In this document: positions 24,678-33,981 of the stretch, piece by piece | Layout of the letters: every line of letters begins with the position of its first letter | How positions within the stretch are numbered: position 1 is the stretch's first letter | Position numbers and translations under genes: made by a program | Notes under the pieces: generated by a model | What the model saw: only the letters and a program-made list of their open reading frames with translations | What the model was told of the DNA's origin: nothing | Databases searched by the model: none | Assembly (NCBI RefSeq): GCF_002368035.1 | Contig: NZ_AP018222.1 | Coordinates: forward strand, 3,326,534-3,390,533 | Reading direction: 5' to 3' | Source of the DNA: Nostoc linckia NIES-25 | Lineage (GTDB): Bacteria > Cyanobacteriota > Cyanobacteriia > Cyanobacteriales > Nostocaceae | Length of the DNA: 64,000 nucleotides

Positions 24678-25625
24678 TTAAGGGTGTTTAGAGCCTCTTT
24701 CTTGGGGCAACGTGATGCCCAAGCGACGCTGCAAAGCTTCTACGACTTCTTCTGCTGACTTTTGACCAAAGTTTTTAATTTCTAGGAGGTCTTCTTGGGT
24801 ATAATCCAACAAGTCTGCTACAGAATTCACTTGTGCGCGTTTGAGACAGTTATATGCCCGTACAGAAAGTTGCAACTCTTCGATGGGAATCTGAGCAGTT
24901 GGATCTTCTGAAATTTCCGAACCTGTATCTGTTGGTTCTAGGGAAATATCTTTCAACGGGTTGAATAAATCTACCAAGATTCCAGCAGCAGAGGATAGTG
25001 CTTCTTGCGGTGATATACTGCCATTTGTCCAAACTTCCAACAACAGTCGGTCTTTGGTAATTGACCCATCCCCACGAGCTTCTTCGACACTATAGTTTAC
25101 TTTTCGCACTGGCATAAACACCGAGTCTATTTGGAGAAAGTCCAACGATGTAGCTTCCTCACGTCCTCGTTCTACAGTGCGATAACCTTTACCTCTCTCG
25201 ATCCGAAATTCCATTTCCAGCTTTCCACCTTCAGCGATGGTGGCTACATACTGGGTCGGGTCGATTACTTCTACTTCACTAGGTAAATCAAAATGCGCCG
25301 CAGTAATTGTTGCTGGGCCGTTAACGAGTAACCTACCAATTTGGGGTTGCGAGGAATAGTTTTTCAGGATAACTTCCTTCATTCTCATGAGGATTTCCAA
25401 CACATCTTCCCGCACGCCAGGGACTGTAGCAAACTCATGTGAAACGCCTGCAATCCGGACTGCTGTAACTGCCGTACCCTCTAGATTGGATAGTAAAACC
25501 CGCCGCAGCGCGTTCCCAACCGTTGTTCCTTGACCGCGCTCTAGAGGTTCCAAAACAAATTTACTGTAATGGTTGCGGCTTTCTTCAGTATTAGACTCTA
25601 CACATTCAATTTGAAACTGCGCCAC
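24678..25625 (-). CDS. rpoA: RNA polymerase alpha subunit
   Basis: A 315-residue alpha subunit (E. coli 329) starting at GTG. The N-terminal domain, which dimerises and binds beta/beta', has LEPLERGQGTTVGNALRRVL; the C-terminal domain from about residue 243 has ELQLSVRAYNCLKRA and IKNFGQKSAEEVVEAL, which contact DNA UP elements and activators. It follows rpsK after an unusually long 450-bp gap. Confidence 0.97.
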   Translation of the reverse strand: MAQFQIECVESNTEESRNHYSKFVLEPLERGQGTTVGNALRRVLLSNLEGTAVTAVRIAGVSHEFATVPGVREDVLEILMRMKEVILKNYSSQPQIGRLLVNGPATITAAHFDLPSEVEVIDPTQYVATIAEGGKLEMEFRIERGKGYRTVERGREEATSLDFLQIDSVFMPVRKVNYSVEEARGDGSITKDRLLLEVWTNGSISPQEALSSAAGILVDLFNPLKDISLEPTDTGSEISEDPTAQIPIEELQLSVRAYNCLKRAQVNSVADLLDYTQEDLLEIKNFGQKSAEEVVEALQRRLGITLPQERGSKHP

Positions 25626-26074
25626 GGATTAGCCTCCCTTTTTTAAGGTGCTGCTAGCAGACAAATCTATTGCCTCCCGAATTAAGTGTCAATTTTTGAT
25701 TTTTGATTTTTGATTTTTGATTGTGCTTTTTCGGTTTGTTTTCCCTTTTTTGAGGCGGAACAAATCTGAAAGATTCTCAATGGGCTTAGCTACGCTATCA
25801 TCAATTTAAAATCAACGAAGTCCCCACCTTATCTTGAAGATTAATCTAAAATCGCAAATCACAAATCCAAAATTGATTAATAATATTTTGGGTTGACCGA
25901 AGTTTAACAGTTTTGCCTATAGGAAAATCTGACACACTTCTGGCCGCCCAAGCCGTCCAAAGTTTCAGCCGGAATTTAATGCAGTTTCGACACTAGACAC
26001 CTAAGCGGTCATTACAAGTGACTTAACTTTACTTTGGCTGCAACTTATAATTTTCACCGCCCAAATTTTAACGA
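25626..26074. other. Long gap between rpsK and rpoA with TTTTTGA repeats
   Basis: 449 bp without a gene inside the ribosomal cluster. It contains four to five tandem TTTTTGA heptamers at 25692-25727. Such a gap suggests a separate promoter for rpoA-rplQ, but I could not place one. Confidence 0.6.
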
Positions 26075-26470
26075 TTAAACTCGACGGCGCTTGGGTGGAC
26101 GGCAACCATTGTGAGGAATAGGGGTAATATCCCGAATCAAGGTAATTTCCAGTCCTGCTCCTTGAAGTGCGCGGATAGCGGTTTCTCTACCTGCTCCTGG
26201 GCCACTGACCATTACCTCAATTTGGCGCATCCCTTGATCGATGGCTCGACGGGCTGCACTTTCAGCAGCGGTTTGCGCTGCAAAGGGAGTTCCCTTTTTC
26301 GCTCCCTTAAAGCCGCTAGAACCAGCACTAGCCCAGGAGATAACATCTCCATTTTGATCGGTAATGGTGACAATGCTATTGTTGAAAGTAGACTGAATGT
26401 AGGCCATCCCATTGGGGACATTCCGCTTCTGCTTTTTGCTCCCGGATTTTTTAGTTGGTTGTCTCGCCAT
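26075..26470 (-). CDS. rpsK: 30S ribosomal protein S11
   Basis: A 131-residue S11 with the Lys-rich start, AYIQSTFNNSIVTITD, GTPFAAQTAAESAARRA and the C-terminal TPIPHNGCRPPKRRRV. It follows rpsM with a 58-nt gap. Confidence 0.97.
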   Translation of the reverse strand: MARQPTKKSGSKKQKRNVPNGMAYIQSTFNNSIVTITDQNGDVISWASAGSSGFKGAKKGTPFAAQTAAESAARRAIDQGMRQIEVMVSGPGAGRETAIRALQGAGLEITLIRDITPIPHNGCRPPKRRRV

Positions 26471-26528
26471 ACTTGTTTTGTTGATTTAAGGTGAAACTTG
26501 CTCTGTTTGGCAAGCGTTGTCAAATTAT

Positions 26529-26909
26529 TTATTTGCCTGGTGCCTTCTTCTTACCAGCCACTGTCTGCCTTCTGCCTCGACGGGTTCTAGCGTTGGTGCG
26601 AGTTCTCTGTCCTCTGACTGGTAAGCCCATACGATGACGACGCCCTCTGTAGGTGCCAATGTCAACTAAGCGCTTGATGTTCATCGATTCCCAGCGGCGC
26701 AAATCCCCTTCAACTTCGTAGTTGGTTTCTATTTCTGCTCGCAATTTGGCTACATCGCCGTCACTCAACTCTTTAACGCGGGTGTCTGGGTTTACACCTG
26801 TAGTTGCTAGAATTTCTTGCGATCGCGATAACCCTATTCCGTAAATGTAAGTCAGACCAATCTCGACGCGCTTATCGCGTGGAAGGTCTACTCCGGCTAT
26901 ACGTGCCAC
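26529..26909 (-). CDS. rpsM: 30S ribosomal protein S13
   Basis: A 126-residue S13 starting at GTG (MARIAGVDLPRDKRVEIGL). The C-terminal GQRTRTNARTRRGRRQTVAG contacts tRNA at the subunit interface. It lies between rpmJ and rpsK as usual. Confidence 0.97.
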   Translation of the reverse strand: MARIAGVDLPRDKRVEIGLTYIYGIGLSRSQEILATTGVNPDTRVKELSDGDVAKLRAEIETNYEVEGDLRRWESMNIKRLVDIGTYRGRRHRMGLPVRGQRTRTNARTRRGRRQTVAGKKKAPGK

Positions 26910-27027
26910 AATGAACTCTCCCTATTGTTCTCGCAATTACTAGTAGTTAAAAAAAACGTGATTAATGCCGTTTTTTCGTTTTAATAAAGATTATGCGTTT
27001 TGCAACACTACTCTGTCGATCAGAGTT

Positions 27028-27141
27028 TTATCCTTGACGTTGCTTGTGTTTGGGGTTGACGCAAATCACCATAACGCGACCACGGCGTTTGATCACGTTA
27101 CACTTTTCACAGATTTTCTTGACTGAGGCTCTAACTTTCAT
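27028..27141 (-). CDS. rpmJ: 50S ribosomal protein L36
   Basis: A 37-residue ORF reads MKVRASVKKICEKCNVIKRR and continues through VMVICVNPKHKQRQG to a TAA at 27030-27028. The C-x2-C...C-x4-H zinc ribbon is intact (CEKC, then CVNPKH). It sits in its standard place between infA and rpsM. Confidence 0.97.
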   Translation of the reverse strand: MKVRASVKKICEKCNVIKRRGRVMVICVNPKHKQRQG

Positions 27142-27259
27142 GCCTTTTTTACTTTGACTCCAAATATTAAATTATAACATTTCTTGGGGAATTATTCAGC
27201 TAAGTTGACTAGTAAATAGTCAAAAAGATGCTTTTATGGTAAAATTCTCTACATGATAT

Positions 27260-27484
27260 CTACTTCTTTCTCAGTCGGTAGGTGATTCTGCCTTTAGTCA
27301 AGTCGTAGGGAGTTAGCTCTACCTTGACGCGATCGCCAGGCAAAATCTTAATATAGTTGCGGCGAATCTTCCCAGAAATGTGTGCCAGCACGTTAAAACC
27401 ATTGTCTAAGTCAACGCGAAACATCGCATTGGGCAAAGACTCGGTAACCGTGCCTTCCATTTCAATCAAATCTTGCTTAGACAA
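27260..27484 (-). CDS. infA: Translation initiation factor IF-1
   Basis: A 74-residue S1-like OB-fold protein: [38 protein letters not shown], ending TYRLRKK. It sits between adk and rpmJ, the canonical position. Confidence 0.97.
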
Positions 27485-27597
27485 TTTGTTTTTTCCTCAA
27501 CTCAATAATCTCCTGTTCGTTTGCAGCACTTCATCTGCAAGAGAACACACTTTGATGAATATATCAACACTTTCTTAATATATTTTAGCTAAAATTT

Positions 27598-27692
27598 GGG
27601 CATGGGGCATTGGACATGGGGTATAGGGAGTGCTGAGTAAGGAGTTAAGAATTATTTCCCTTGTCTTCCTCATCTCCCCATCTTCTCCATAC
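27598..27692. repeat. Low-complexity GGGCATGGG / CTCCCCATCT repeats
   Basis: Short G-rich units (CATGGGGCATTGGACATGGGG) face CTCATCTCCCCATCTTCTCC between adk and infA. Confidence 0.6.
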
Positions 27693-28244
27693 TTAAGCGA
27701 TTATCTTTTGCAGCTCGTCAGTGACTTCTTCTTGGGACTGGTTGCCATTGACTGTTAGGAGTTTTTGGCGATCGCGGTAATAATCTATTAAAGGTGCAGT
27801 TTCAGCACGGTAAACTTCTAAACGACGACGAATTACTTCTTCGCTATCATCTTTTCGTCCTCGTGCCAGTAAACGCCCTACTACTACCTCATCTGGGACT
27901 TCCAGGCTGACTACTTTTTCACCAGACTGGTGTAGCTGTTCGAGCAATTCTTCAAGAAAAACTGCTTGCTTGACAGTCCGAGGAAAACCATCGAGAATCC
28001 AACCATGCTTAGCATCTGACTGACTCAAGCGTTCTTGTACCATTTCCTGTACTAGAATGTCTGGGACTAGTTCCCCTTTATCCATATAACTTTGAGCTTT
28101 CAAGCCCAAACGGGTTTGCTTGGACAATGCTTCGCGTAGTATGTCACCCGTAGAAACATGGGGAACTTGCCGATGGTCAGCTAATGTCTTAGCTTGTGTT
28201 CCTTTACCAGCTCCAGGCGGCCCCAAGAAGATTAGTCGCGTCAC
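27693..28244 (-). CDS. adk: Adenylate kinase, short form
   Basis: Adk interconverts ATP + AMP and 2 ADP. The 183-residue protein has P-loop LGPPGAGKGTQAKTL and GWILDGFPRTVKQA. It is about 30 residues shorter than the E. coli enzyme because the LID domain is reduced, as usual in cyanobacteria. It starts at GTG, which overlaps the secY stop codon by one base (TAGTG). Confidence 0.96.
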   Translation of the reverse strand: MTRLIFLGPPGAGKGTQAKTLADHRQVPHVSTGDILREALSKQTRLGLKAQSYMDKGELVPDILVQEMVQERLSQSDAKHGWILDGFPRTVKQAVFLEELLEQLHQSGEKVVSLEVPDEVVVGRLLARGRKDDSEEVIRRRLEVYRAETAPLIDYYRDRQKLLTVNGNQSQEEVTDELQKIIA

Positions 28245-29557
28245 TATTGTTTCACCATTCCTTCATAGCGCTGAGAGATAACGTAAGTTTGGATTTGTCT
28301 TGCTGTATCGATCGCCACACCAACTAAAATTAACAAAGAGGTAGCACCCAATCCCTTAAATGTGGGGACTCCTAAAGCACTTTCTACGCCGGTTGGGATA
28401 ATAGCAACTAAGCCCAAAAAGATTGCACCCAAAAAAGTGAGTCGGTTCGACACCCGTTCGATATACTCGCTAGTTGCCTTGCCAGGACGAATACCAGGAA
28501 TACTCGAACCCATTTTCTTCAAGTTTTGCGCCACATCTACTGGATTGAGAATCAACGAAGAATAGAAGTAGCTGAAGAAAATAATCGATATCATGTACAC
28601 TAGGGCATAAAGCCAAGAGCCAGAACCGCTGGGACTCAGATAAGTGTTAACTATATTGGCCAATTCGGCATTTTTAGTGAAATTGGCGATTAACAATGGC
28701 AAACTGAGGATTGCAGCAGCAAAAATAATTGGCATTACGCCGCCTTGATTGAGGCGCAAAGGTAGAAAGCTACGTTGCTCTGCCAAAACTCGACGACCTA
28801 CTTGACGACGGGCCGAAATAATTGGGATACGACGCATTCCTTCCTGCACAACCACAATACCAACAATTGTTGCCAGGAAAACTAAGATTAGCACGATCAC
28901 GCGACCGACTGTTTCCCGACCGCCCACTTGCACCAAATCGATGGTATCGCCTAAAGCTTTTGGTAATGATGCAACAATGTTGACAAAAATCAACAATGAT
29001 GCACCATTACCGATCCCACGTTCTGTAATCAGTTCTGATGCCCACATGACGAACATAGAACCAGCGGTGAGGGCGATCGCAGTTTCAGCTACAAACAGCG
29101 GCCCTGGGTTTAAGGCAAACTGCTGCAAGAACAATGCCGAAAAAGCCGTACTTTGAATAATTGCCCACCCCAAAGATACATAACGGGTAATTTGCGATAT
29201 TTTTCGCCGGCCTGCTTCACCTTCATTTTTCTGTAAATTTTCTAAAGATGGAATCGCAGCCGTGAGCAATTGGATGATAATGGACGCATTAATGAAGGGC
29301 AAAATTCCTAAAGCAAAGACTCCCAAAGTTGAAAGTCCTCGCCCAGAAAAGATATCCAACAAACCAAATATGGCATTATTGCCTGAGATGGCTGCGGCAA
29401 ACCTACCTCTATCAATCCCTGGCACAGGCAAGAAGATGCCTAAGCGAACCAAAATTAAAATACCAACAGTGACAAGCAGCCTACCTCTCAGCCCGGCTGC
29501 TTGTGCCATCTGCATAAAAGTTTCTTGAGCCGTTGGGGCTTTGTCTCGACTGATCAT
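28244..29557 (-). CDS. secY: Preprotein translocase subunit SecY
   Basis: The 437-residue channel subunit of the Sec translocase in plasma and thylakoid membranes. About ten hydrophobic segments are visible. Marks include ILVRLGIFLPVPGIDR in TM1, LGILPFINASIIIQLLT in TM2, and VAQNLKKMGSSIPGIRPGK in a cytoplasmic loop. It lies between rplO and adk. Confidence 0.97.
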   Translation of the reverse strand: MISRDKAPTAQETFMQMAQAAGLRGRLLVTVGILILVRLGIFLPVPGIDRGRFAAAISGNNAIFGLLDIFSGRGLSTLGVFALGILPFINASIIIQLLTAAIPSLENLQKNEGEAGRRKISQITRYVSLGWAIIQSTAFSALFLQQFALNPGPLFVAETAIALTAGSMFVMWASELITERGIGNGASLLIFVNIVASLPKALGDTIDLVQVGGRETVGRVIVLILVFLATIVGIVVVQEGMRRIPIISARRQVGRRVLAEQRSFLPLRLNQGGVMPIIFAAAILSLPLLIANFTKNAELANIVNTYLSPSGSGSWLYALVYMISIIFFSYFYSSLILNPVDVAQNLKKMGSSIPGIRPGKATSEYIERVSNRLTFLGAIFLGLVAIIPTGVESALGVPTFKGLGATSLLILVGVAIDTARQIQTYVISQRYEGMVKQ

Positions 29558-29631
29558 AGAGTGCTACCTTTAGTGTGAACCAGGCGCTGGCTGCGAGTTG
29601 GCTTGCATCTAAGTGCCCTATTCCGGCTCAC

Positions 29632-30075
29632 TCATAAGACTTCACAACTCCCACCAGCTGCCTCAATTTTGCTCCGAGCTGTACCTGTGAAAGCTGCCGC
29701 TTGTACCTTGAGCGGAACGCTCAATTCCCCGTTACCCAAAATTTTCAATGGGCCTTTAGCACCAGTGATAATACCTGCTGCTTCCAAGGAGGTCAAAGTT
29801 ACTTCTGTATTAGCGGGAAGGGAGGCTAGCTTCTCTACATTAATCGTAGTGTAAATCTTGCGATTCACAATCGGAAAGCCCTTGAGTTTTGGTAAGCGGC
29901 GGTACAATGGCTGTTGACCACCTTCAAAACCTGGTCTGGTACCACTACCAGAGCGAGATTTTTGACCCCGCATACCTAGACCTGCACTAGCACCTTGGCC
30001 AGCAGAAATACCCCTAGCTACACGGCGGCGGCGTTTCTTTGAGCCTTTTTGGGGCTTAACATCGTTGAGTCTCAT
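29632..30075 (-). CDS. rplO: 50S ribosomal protein L15
   Basis: A 147-residue L15 with the Gly/Arg-rich start GSKKRRRRVARGISAGQGAS, GQKSRSGSGTRPGFEGGQ and KGFPIVNRKIYTTIN. Directly follows rpsE; rpmD (L30) is absent, as in other cyanobacteria. Confidence 0.97.
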   Translation of the reverse strand: MRLNDVKPQKGSKKRRRRVARGISAGQGASAGLGMRGQKSRSGSGTRPGFEGGQQPLYRRLPKLKGFPIVNRKIYTTINVEKLASLPANTEVTLTSLEAAGIITGAKGPLKILGNGELSVPLKVQAAAFTGTARSKIEAAGGSCEVL

Positions 30076-30077
30076 AA

Positions 30078-30168
30078 GCTAAAAGTGTCCTTTGTCAGTT
30101 GTCCTTTGTCATTTGTCAGTTGTCCTTTGTCATTTGCAAATGACCAATGACCAATGACTGATGACTAA
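30078..30168. repeat. Heptamer array with a TTTGCAAA centre
   Basis: GTCATTTGTC-type units face ATGACCA units around the exact palindrome GTCATTTGCAAATGAC (near 30129-30144). It fills the whole rpsE-rplO gap. Confidence 0.9.
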
Positions 30169-30169
30169 A

Positions 30170-30697
30170 TTAGATGTAGAGATTTTCAATAGGAATACCG
30201 CGATCTTCGGCAACTTCAGAAAGAGTACGCAGTGTAGACAAAGCGTTGACTGCGGCTCTAGCATTGTTAAGTGGATTGTTGGAGCCAAGTTGCTTAGCTA
30301 GGACGTTGCGAACTCCTGCCAATTCCAATACTGTACGCACGGCACCACCAGCGATTACACCAGTACCAGGTGCGGCTGGACGCATAATTACTTTTGCACC
30401 GCCACCGATACCATCAATGGGATGAGGGATGGAATTGGATTTGGTGATTGGGATATCAATGAGGTGTTTTTTGCCGTCGGCTACACCTTTTTTCACTGCT
30501 CCAATTACATCTGAGGCTTTGCCTACTCCGACACCAACTTGACCGCGTTCGTTACCAACAACAACGATCGCTCGGAAGCTGAGTTTTTTACCGCCTTTAA
30601 CGACCTTACTGACGCGTCGAATCTGAATTACCCGCTCTTGCCAAGTGGTTTCTTCTTTTTTGGCACGCTTGGTTCTACTTTTACGCTCTGTTGCCAT
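30170..30697 (-). CDS. rpsE: 30S ribosomal protein S5
   Basis: S5 of 175 residues from the ATG at 30697 (MATERKSRTKRAK); the frame itself opens two codons earlier at TTG. Marks are the dsRNA-binding region GGKKLSFRAIVVVGN, GVGVGKASDVIGAVKKG and the C-terminal NNPLNNARAAVNAL. It lies between rplR and rplO. Confidence 0.97.
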   Translation of the reverse strand: MATERKSRTKRAKKEETTWQERVIQIRRVSKVVKGGKKLSFRAIVVVGNERGQVGVGVGKASDVIGAVKKGVADGKKHLIDIPITKSNSIPHPIDGIGGGAKVIMRPAAPGTGVIAGGAVRTVLELAGVRNVLAKQLGSNNPLNNARAAVNALSTLRTLSEVAEDRGIPIENLYI

Positions 30698-30713
30698 AAT
30701 CAATGTTCTCTTA

Positions 30714-30864
30714 ATGTCATTTGTCCTTTGTCATTTGTCCTTTGTCATGTGTCCTTTGTCAGTTGTCCTTTGTCAGTTGTCCTTTGTCATTTGTCTTTTG
30801 CAAATGACTAATGACTAATGACTAATGACCAATGACTAAATGACCAATGACTAATGACCAATGA
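30714..30864. repeat. Largest heptamer array, opposed halves
   Basis: About eleven TTTGTCC/ATTTGTC-type units (30716-30799) face about nine ATGACTA/ATGACCA units (30803-30864) around TTTTGCAAATGAC. The two halves could form a hairpin of roughly 60-70 bp with mismatches, in the middle of the ribosomal operon between rplR and rpsE. Confidence 0.92.
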
Positions 30865-30866
30865 CT

Positions 30867-31229
30867 TTAGAAATCCAAACCGGCTTCGCGGGCTGCATCA
30901 GCTAGTGCTTTAACACGACCATGATATAGGTTGCCACCGCGATCGAAGACTACTTTGGTGATGCCTTTTTCTAGCGATCGCACTGCGATCAACTTACCAA
31001 CTTGCACCGATGCGTCGCGGTTAGCGCCTGAACCTAAACTCGATTTCAACTCTGGTTCTATAGTTGATGCTGCCACTATGGTGTGATGCTGTGTATCATC
31101 AATTACCTGGGCATAAATATGCTCATTGGAACGAAACACTGCTAAACGTGGACGTTCTGGGGAGCCAATAACTCTGCCACGGACGCGTCTATGGCGACGC
31201 TGTTTTGATTCTCTACGAGTAAGTTTCAT
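30867..31229 (-). CDS. rplR: 50S ribosomal protein L18
   Basis: A 120-residue L18, binding 5S rRNA: RRHRRVRGRVIGSPERPRLA, then FRSNEHIYAQVIDD and FDRGGNLYHGRVKALADAAR. Two nucleotides separate it from rplF. Confidence 0.97.
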   Translation of the reverse strand: MKLTRRESKQRRHRRVRGRVIGSPERPRLAVFRSNEHIYAQVIDDTQHHTIVAASTIEPELKSSLGSGANRDASVQVGKLIAVRSLEKGITKVVFDRGGNLYHGRVKALADAAREAGLDF

Positions 31230-31231
31230 TT

Positions 31232-31780
31232 TTACTTCTTACCACTCTTACCAGTCTTACCAGCTTTACGTCTGACCACTTCACCGGCATAGCGAATACC
31301 CTTGCCTTTGTAAGGTTCTGGTGCGCGAACAGCACGAATTTTAGCTGCGGTGTTGCCGACAATTTCTTTGTCGTAGCCACTGACGATGACGTTAGTGGTT
31401 CCTTCTACGGCAAACTGAACTCCTTCTGGTGGCTCAATTTGTACTTGATGGCTGTAACCCATGTTCAAAACTAGGTTACGTCCTTGAACTTGTGCTCGGT
31501 AACCAACCCCTTGAATTTCCAAACGGCGTTGAAAACCTTGGGAAACTCCCTCAACCATGTTGGCAACTAAGGTACGGCTCAAGCCGTGCAATTGCCTGGA
31601 AGTCCGGGTATCATCTCGACGAGTTACTTGTAATACTTCTCCCTCTTGGGAAACTATAACGTTAGCAGGTAAATTGCGAGAAAGTTCTCCCTTGGGCCCT
31701 TTCACCACAACCTTAGTGCCATCGATCGCCACTTGTACTTTGGCGGGAATAGTAATTGGACGTTTACCAATACGAGACAT
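31232..31780 (-). CDS. rplF: 50S ribosomal protein L6
   Basis: A 182-residue L6 with MSRIGKRPITIPAKVQVAI and the C-terminal signature PEPYKGKGIRYAGEVVRRKA, ending in a GKTGKSGKK tail. Lies between rpsH and rplR. Confidence 0.97.
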   Translation of the reverse strand: MSRIGKRPITIPAKVQVAIDGTKVVVKGPKGELSRNLPANVIVSQEGEVLQVTRRDDTRTSRQLHGLSRTLVANMVEGVSQGFQRRLEIQGVGYRAQVQGRNLVLNMGYSHQVQIEPPEGVQFAVEGTTNVIVSGYDKEIVGNTAAKIRAVRAPEPYKGKGIRYAGEVVRRKAGKTGKSGKK

Positions 31781-31796
31781 GACTTTTTGTCCTTTA

Positions 31797-31876
31797 TGGA
31801 GTTATGAGTTATGAGTTATGAGTTATGAGTTTTTATGACTAACTTTTCACTCCTCATTCCTAACTCTTCACTTTTC
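31797..31876. repeat. GAGTTAT heptamer array, opposed halves
   Basis: GAGTTAT units at 31799-31830 face CTCATTCCTAACTCTTCACT (about 31852-31875); it fills the rpsH-rplF gap. Confidence 0.8.
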
Positions 31877-31880
31877 TTGA

Positions 31881-32282
31881 TTACCAAACGTAGCAAAGCA
31901 CTTCGCCGCCCAAATTATGACGCCGCGCTTCGCGGTCAGTCATAATGCCACTGGATGTGGAAATAATGGCGATGCCGATGCCGCCTAATACTCTTGGTAA
32001 TTCTTTTTTGTTGGAGTAAACACGCAAACCTGGTTTACTAACTCGCTTGAGGGCAGTGATCAGAGGCTGGCGATTCTTACCCTTGTATTTCAAGGAAATC
32101 ACCAGATTGCGTTTTACCTCATCACCTGCTTCTTCGTATTCACCAATAAAACCTTCCTCCCGCAGCACTTTGGCAATACTACGGGTCATTTTTGTAGCTG
32201 GCACTTGTGTAGTTTGATGCCGCGCCAGGTTGGCATTGCGGATGCGCGTCAGCATATCTGCAATTGTGTCGTTAGCCGCCAT
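31881..32282 (-). CDS. rpsH: 30S ribosomal protein S8
   Basis: A 133-residue S8: DTIADMLTRIRNANLAR at the start, and the C-terminal signature ISTSSGIMTDREARRHNLGG. In cyanobacteria it directly follows rplE because rpsN is located elsewhere; here the gap is 20 nt. Confidence 0.97.
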   Translation of the reverse strand: MAANDTIADMLTRIRNANLARHQTTQVPATKMTRSIAKVLREEGFIGEYEEAGDEVKRNLVISLKYKGKNRQPLITALKRVSKPGLRVYSNKKELPRVLGGIGIAIISTSSGIMTDREARRHNLGGEVLCYVW

Positions 32283-32302
32283 CGTTCCCTCTATAGATGA
32301 AC

Positions 32303-32851
32303 TTATTGATCGCGAAAGGGCATTCCTAATTCTTTAAGTAAGGCGCGACCCTCTTCGTCGTTTTTCGCTGTGGTGATGATGGAAATATCCAAACCACGGA
32401 CTTGATCGATGCTATCGTACTCGACCTCTGGAAAAATTAGCTGTTCTCTGACGCCCAGAGTATAGTTACCGCGTCCGTCAAAGCTTTTAGGGCTGACGCC
32501 GCGAAAATCTCTAATTCTAGGCAGCGACAGGCTAACGAGTCGGTCAAGAAAGGCATACATTCTCTCGCCTCTGAGGGTCACCATAATACCCACAGGCATA
32601 CCTTGACGAATTTTAAACCCAGCGATCGCTTTTTTCGCCCGCGTCACTACTGGTTTTTGACCGGTAATCGTCGCAATTTCGTTAATAGATGCTTCTAGCG
32701 CCTTCGCGTTTTGAGCCGCTTCGCCCAAACCACGGTTAACAGTAATTTTTACCAACTTCGGTACTTGATGAATGTTGGTAAATTGAAACTGAGAAGTCAG
32801 TTTGGGGACGATTGTCTCTTGATATAAGGTTTTGAGTCTTGTTGTCGCCAT
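32303..32851 (-). CDS. rplE: 50S ribosomal protein L5
   Basis: A 182-residue L5, binding 5S rRNA and contacting the P-site tRNA: ARKKA-type region TRAKKAIAGFKIRQGMPVG, then LPRIRDFRGVSPKSFDGRGN. Lies between rplX and rpsH. Confidence 0.97.
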   Translation of the reverse strand: MATTRLKTLYQETIVPKLTSQFQFTNIHQVPKLVKITVNRGLGEAAQNAKALEASINEIATITGQKPVVTRAKKAIAGFKIRQGMPVGIMVTLRGERMYAFLDRLVSLSLPRIRDFRGVSPKSFDGRGNYTLGVREQLIFPEVEYDSIDQVRGLDISIITTAKNDEEGRALLKELGMPFRDQ

Positions 32852-32892
32852 AGTTTTTTGTCCTGATATCCCTGGGCTTGGTCAGGGAACAA

Positions 32893-32964
32893 AGTTATGA
32901 GTTATCAGTTATGGGTTATGAGTTAAATTTAATTCCTAACTCTTAATTCCTAACTTCTAACTAT
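32893..32964. repeat. GAGTTAT/TAACTCT opposed repeats
   Basis: TTATGAGTTATCAGTTATGG faces CTAACTCTTAATTCCTAACT; fills most of the gap between rplX and rplE. Confidence 0.75.
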
Positions 32965-33314
32965 TTATCTAGAATTTCGCCAGTTTTCTTGAGCTTTCTG
33001 ACTTTTTTGCCTTCTGGCGTAAAAGTGTAACAAACACGACTGGCAACGTTTTGCTTGGAGGAATAAAGCATGACGTTGGAGCTATGAATGGGGAATTCTT
33101 GGGTGACAATCCGCCCTGATTCCCCTTCTTGCTGGGGTTTGACGTGCTTAGTTTTAATGTTGACACCTTTGACGACAACTTTACTCAGTTGGGGAAGTGC
33201 TTGGATAATTTCACCAACTTTTCCTTTGTCTTTACCAGCAATTACTTGTACGGTGTCGCCAGTTTTGACGTGCATTTTGTGAAATACTTTGGGCGTACCT
33301 TGTTTGGTTGCCAT
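32961..33314 (-). CDS. rplX: 50S ribosomal protein L24
   Basis: A 117-residue L24 (E. coli 104) with the KOW motif HVKTGDTVQVIAGKDKGKVG. Its ATG overlaps the rplN stop codon (TAATG). The last residues (GEILDK) run into the repeat that follows. Confidence 0.97.
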   Translation of the reverse strand: MATKQGTPKVFHKMHVKTGDTVQVIAGKDKGKVGEIIQALPQLSKVVVKGVNIKTKHVKPQQEGESGRIVTQEFPIHSSNVMLYSSKQNVASRVCYTFTPEGKKVRKLKKTGEILDK

Positions 33315-33682
33315 TACAGCACCTCCGGAGCCAGAGAAACAATTTTGGTAAAGTTTTTATCGCGCAGTTCCCGTGCAACTGGGCCGAAAACCCGTGTGCC
33401 TCTTGGATTGCCGTCTTTGTTGATAATTACAGCGGCGTTATCGTCAAAACGAATGCTCATACCGCTATCGCGATTTACGGCTTTCCGAGTACGGACGATT
33501 ACTGCTTCCACAACATCAGACTTCTTGACAGCCATATTGGGTGTAGCGTCTTTGACAACAGCAATAATCTTATCGCCAATAAAACCATAACGGCGGTTGC
33601 CTCCACCTAAAACCCGGATACACATTAATTTCCGGGCACCGCTATTATCAGCGACATTTAAGTAAGTCTGGGGTTGAATCAC
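33314..33682 (-). CDS. rplN: 50S ribosomal protein L14
   Basis: A 122-residue L14 starting at GTG: MIQPQTYLNVADNSGARKLM and RVFGPVARELRDKNFTKIVS. L14 is the docking site of RsfS, whose gene is also in this window (2827-3285). Overlaps rplX by one base. Confidence 0.97.
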   Translation of the reverse strand: MIQPQTYLNVADNSGARKLMCIRVLGGGNRRYGFIGDKIIAVVKDATPNMAVKKSDVVEAVIVRTRKAVNRDSGMSIRFDDNAAVIINKDGNPRGTRVFGPVARELRDKNFTKIVSLAPEVL

Positions 33683-33726
33683 GGTTGTACTCCCTTGTTA
33701 TGTTGTTATAAAACTAACAACTATGT

Positions 33727-33975
33727 TTAAGTAGGTTTGACGTTCAGGATTTCTGTGATTTTCCAGCGCTTGGTTTTACTCAGGGGTCTAGTTTCCTGAA
33801 TGCGGACGCGATCGCCAACTTTACACTGATTTTCTTCGTCGTGAACTTTATAGCGCTGGGTGTTGACTACAATCTTGCCGTACTTGGGGTGAGGAGCGCG
33901 GTTTTCTACGGCGACTACCACCGTTTTTTGCATTTTGTCGCTCACTACCAAGCCAACTCGTTCTTTGACTGCCAT
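33727..33975 (-). CDS. rpsQ: 30S ribosomal protein S17
   Basis: An 82-residue S17: ERVGLVVSDKMQKTVVVAVE, then HDEENQCKVGDRVRIQETRP. Starts 6 nt after the rpmC stop. Confidence 0.97.
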   Translation of the reverse strand: MAVKERVGLVVSDKMQKTVVVAVENRAPHPKYGKIVVNTQRYKVHDEENQCKVGDRVRIQETRPLSKTKRWKITEILNVKPT

Positions 33976-33981
33976 AATCTC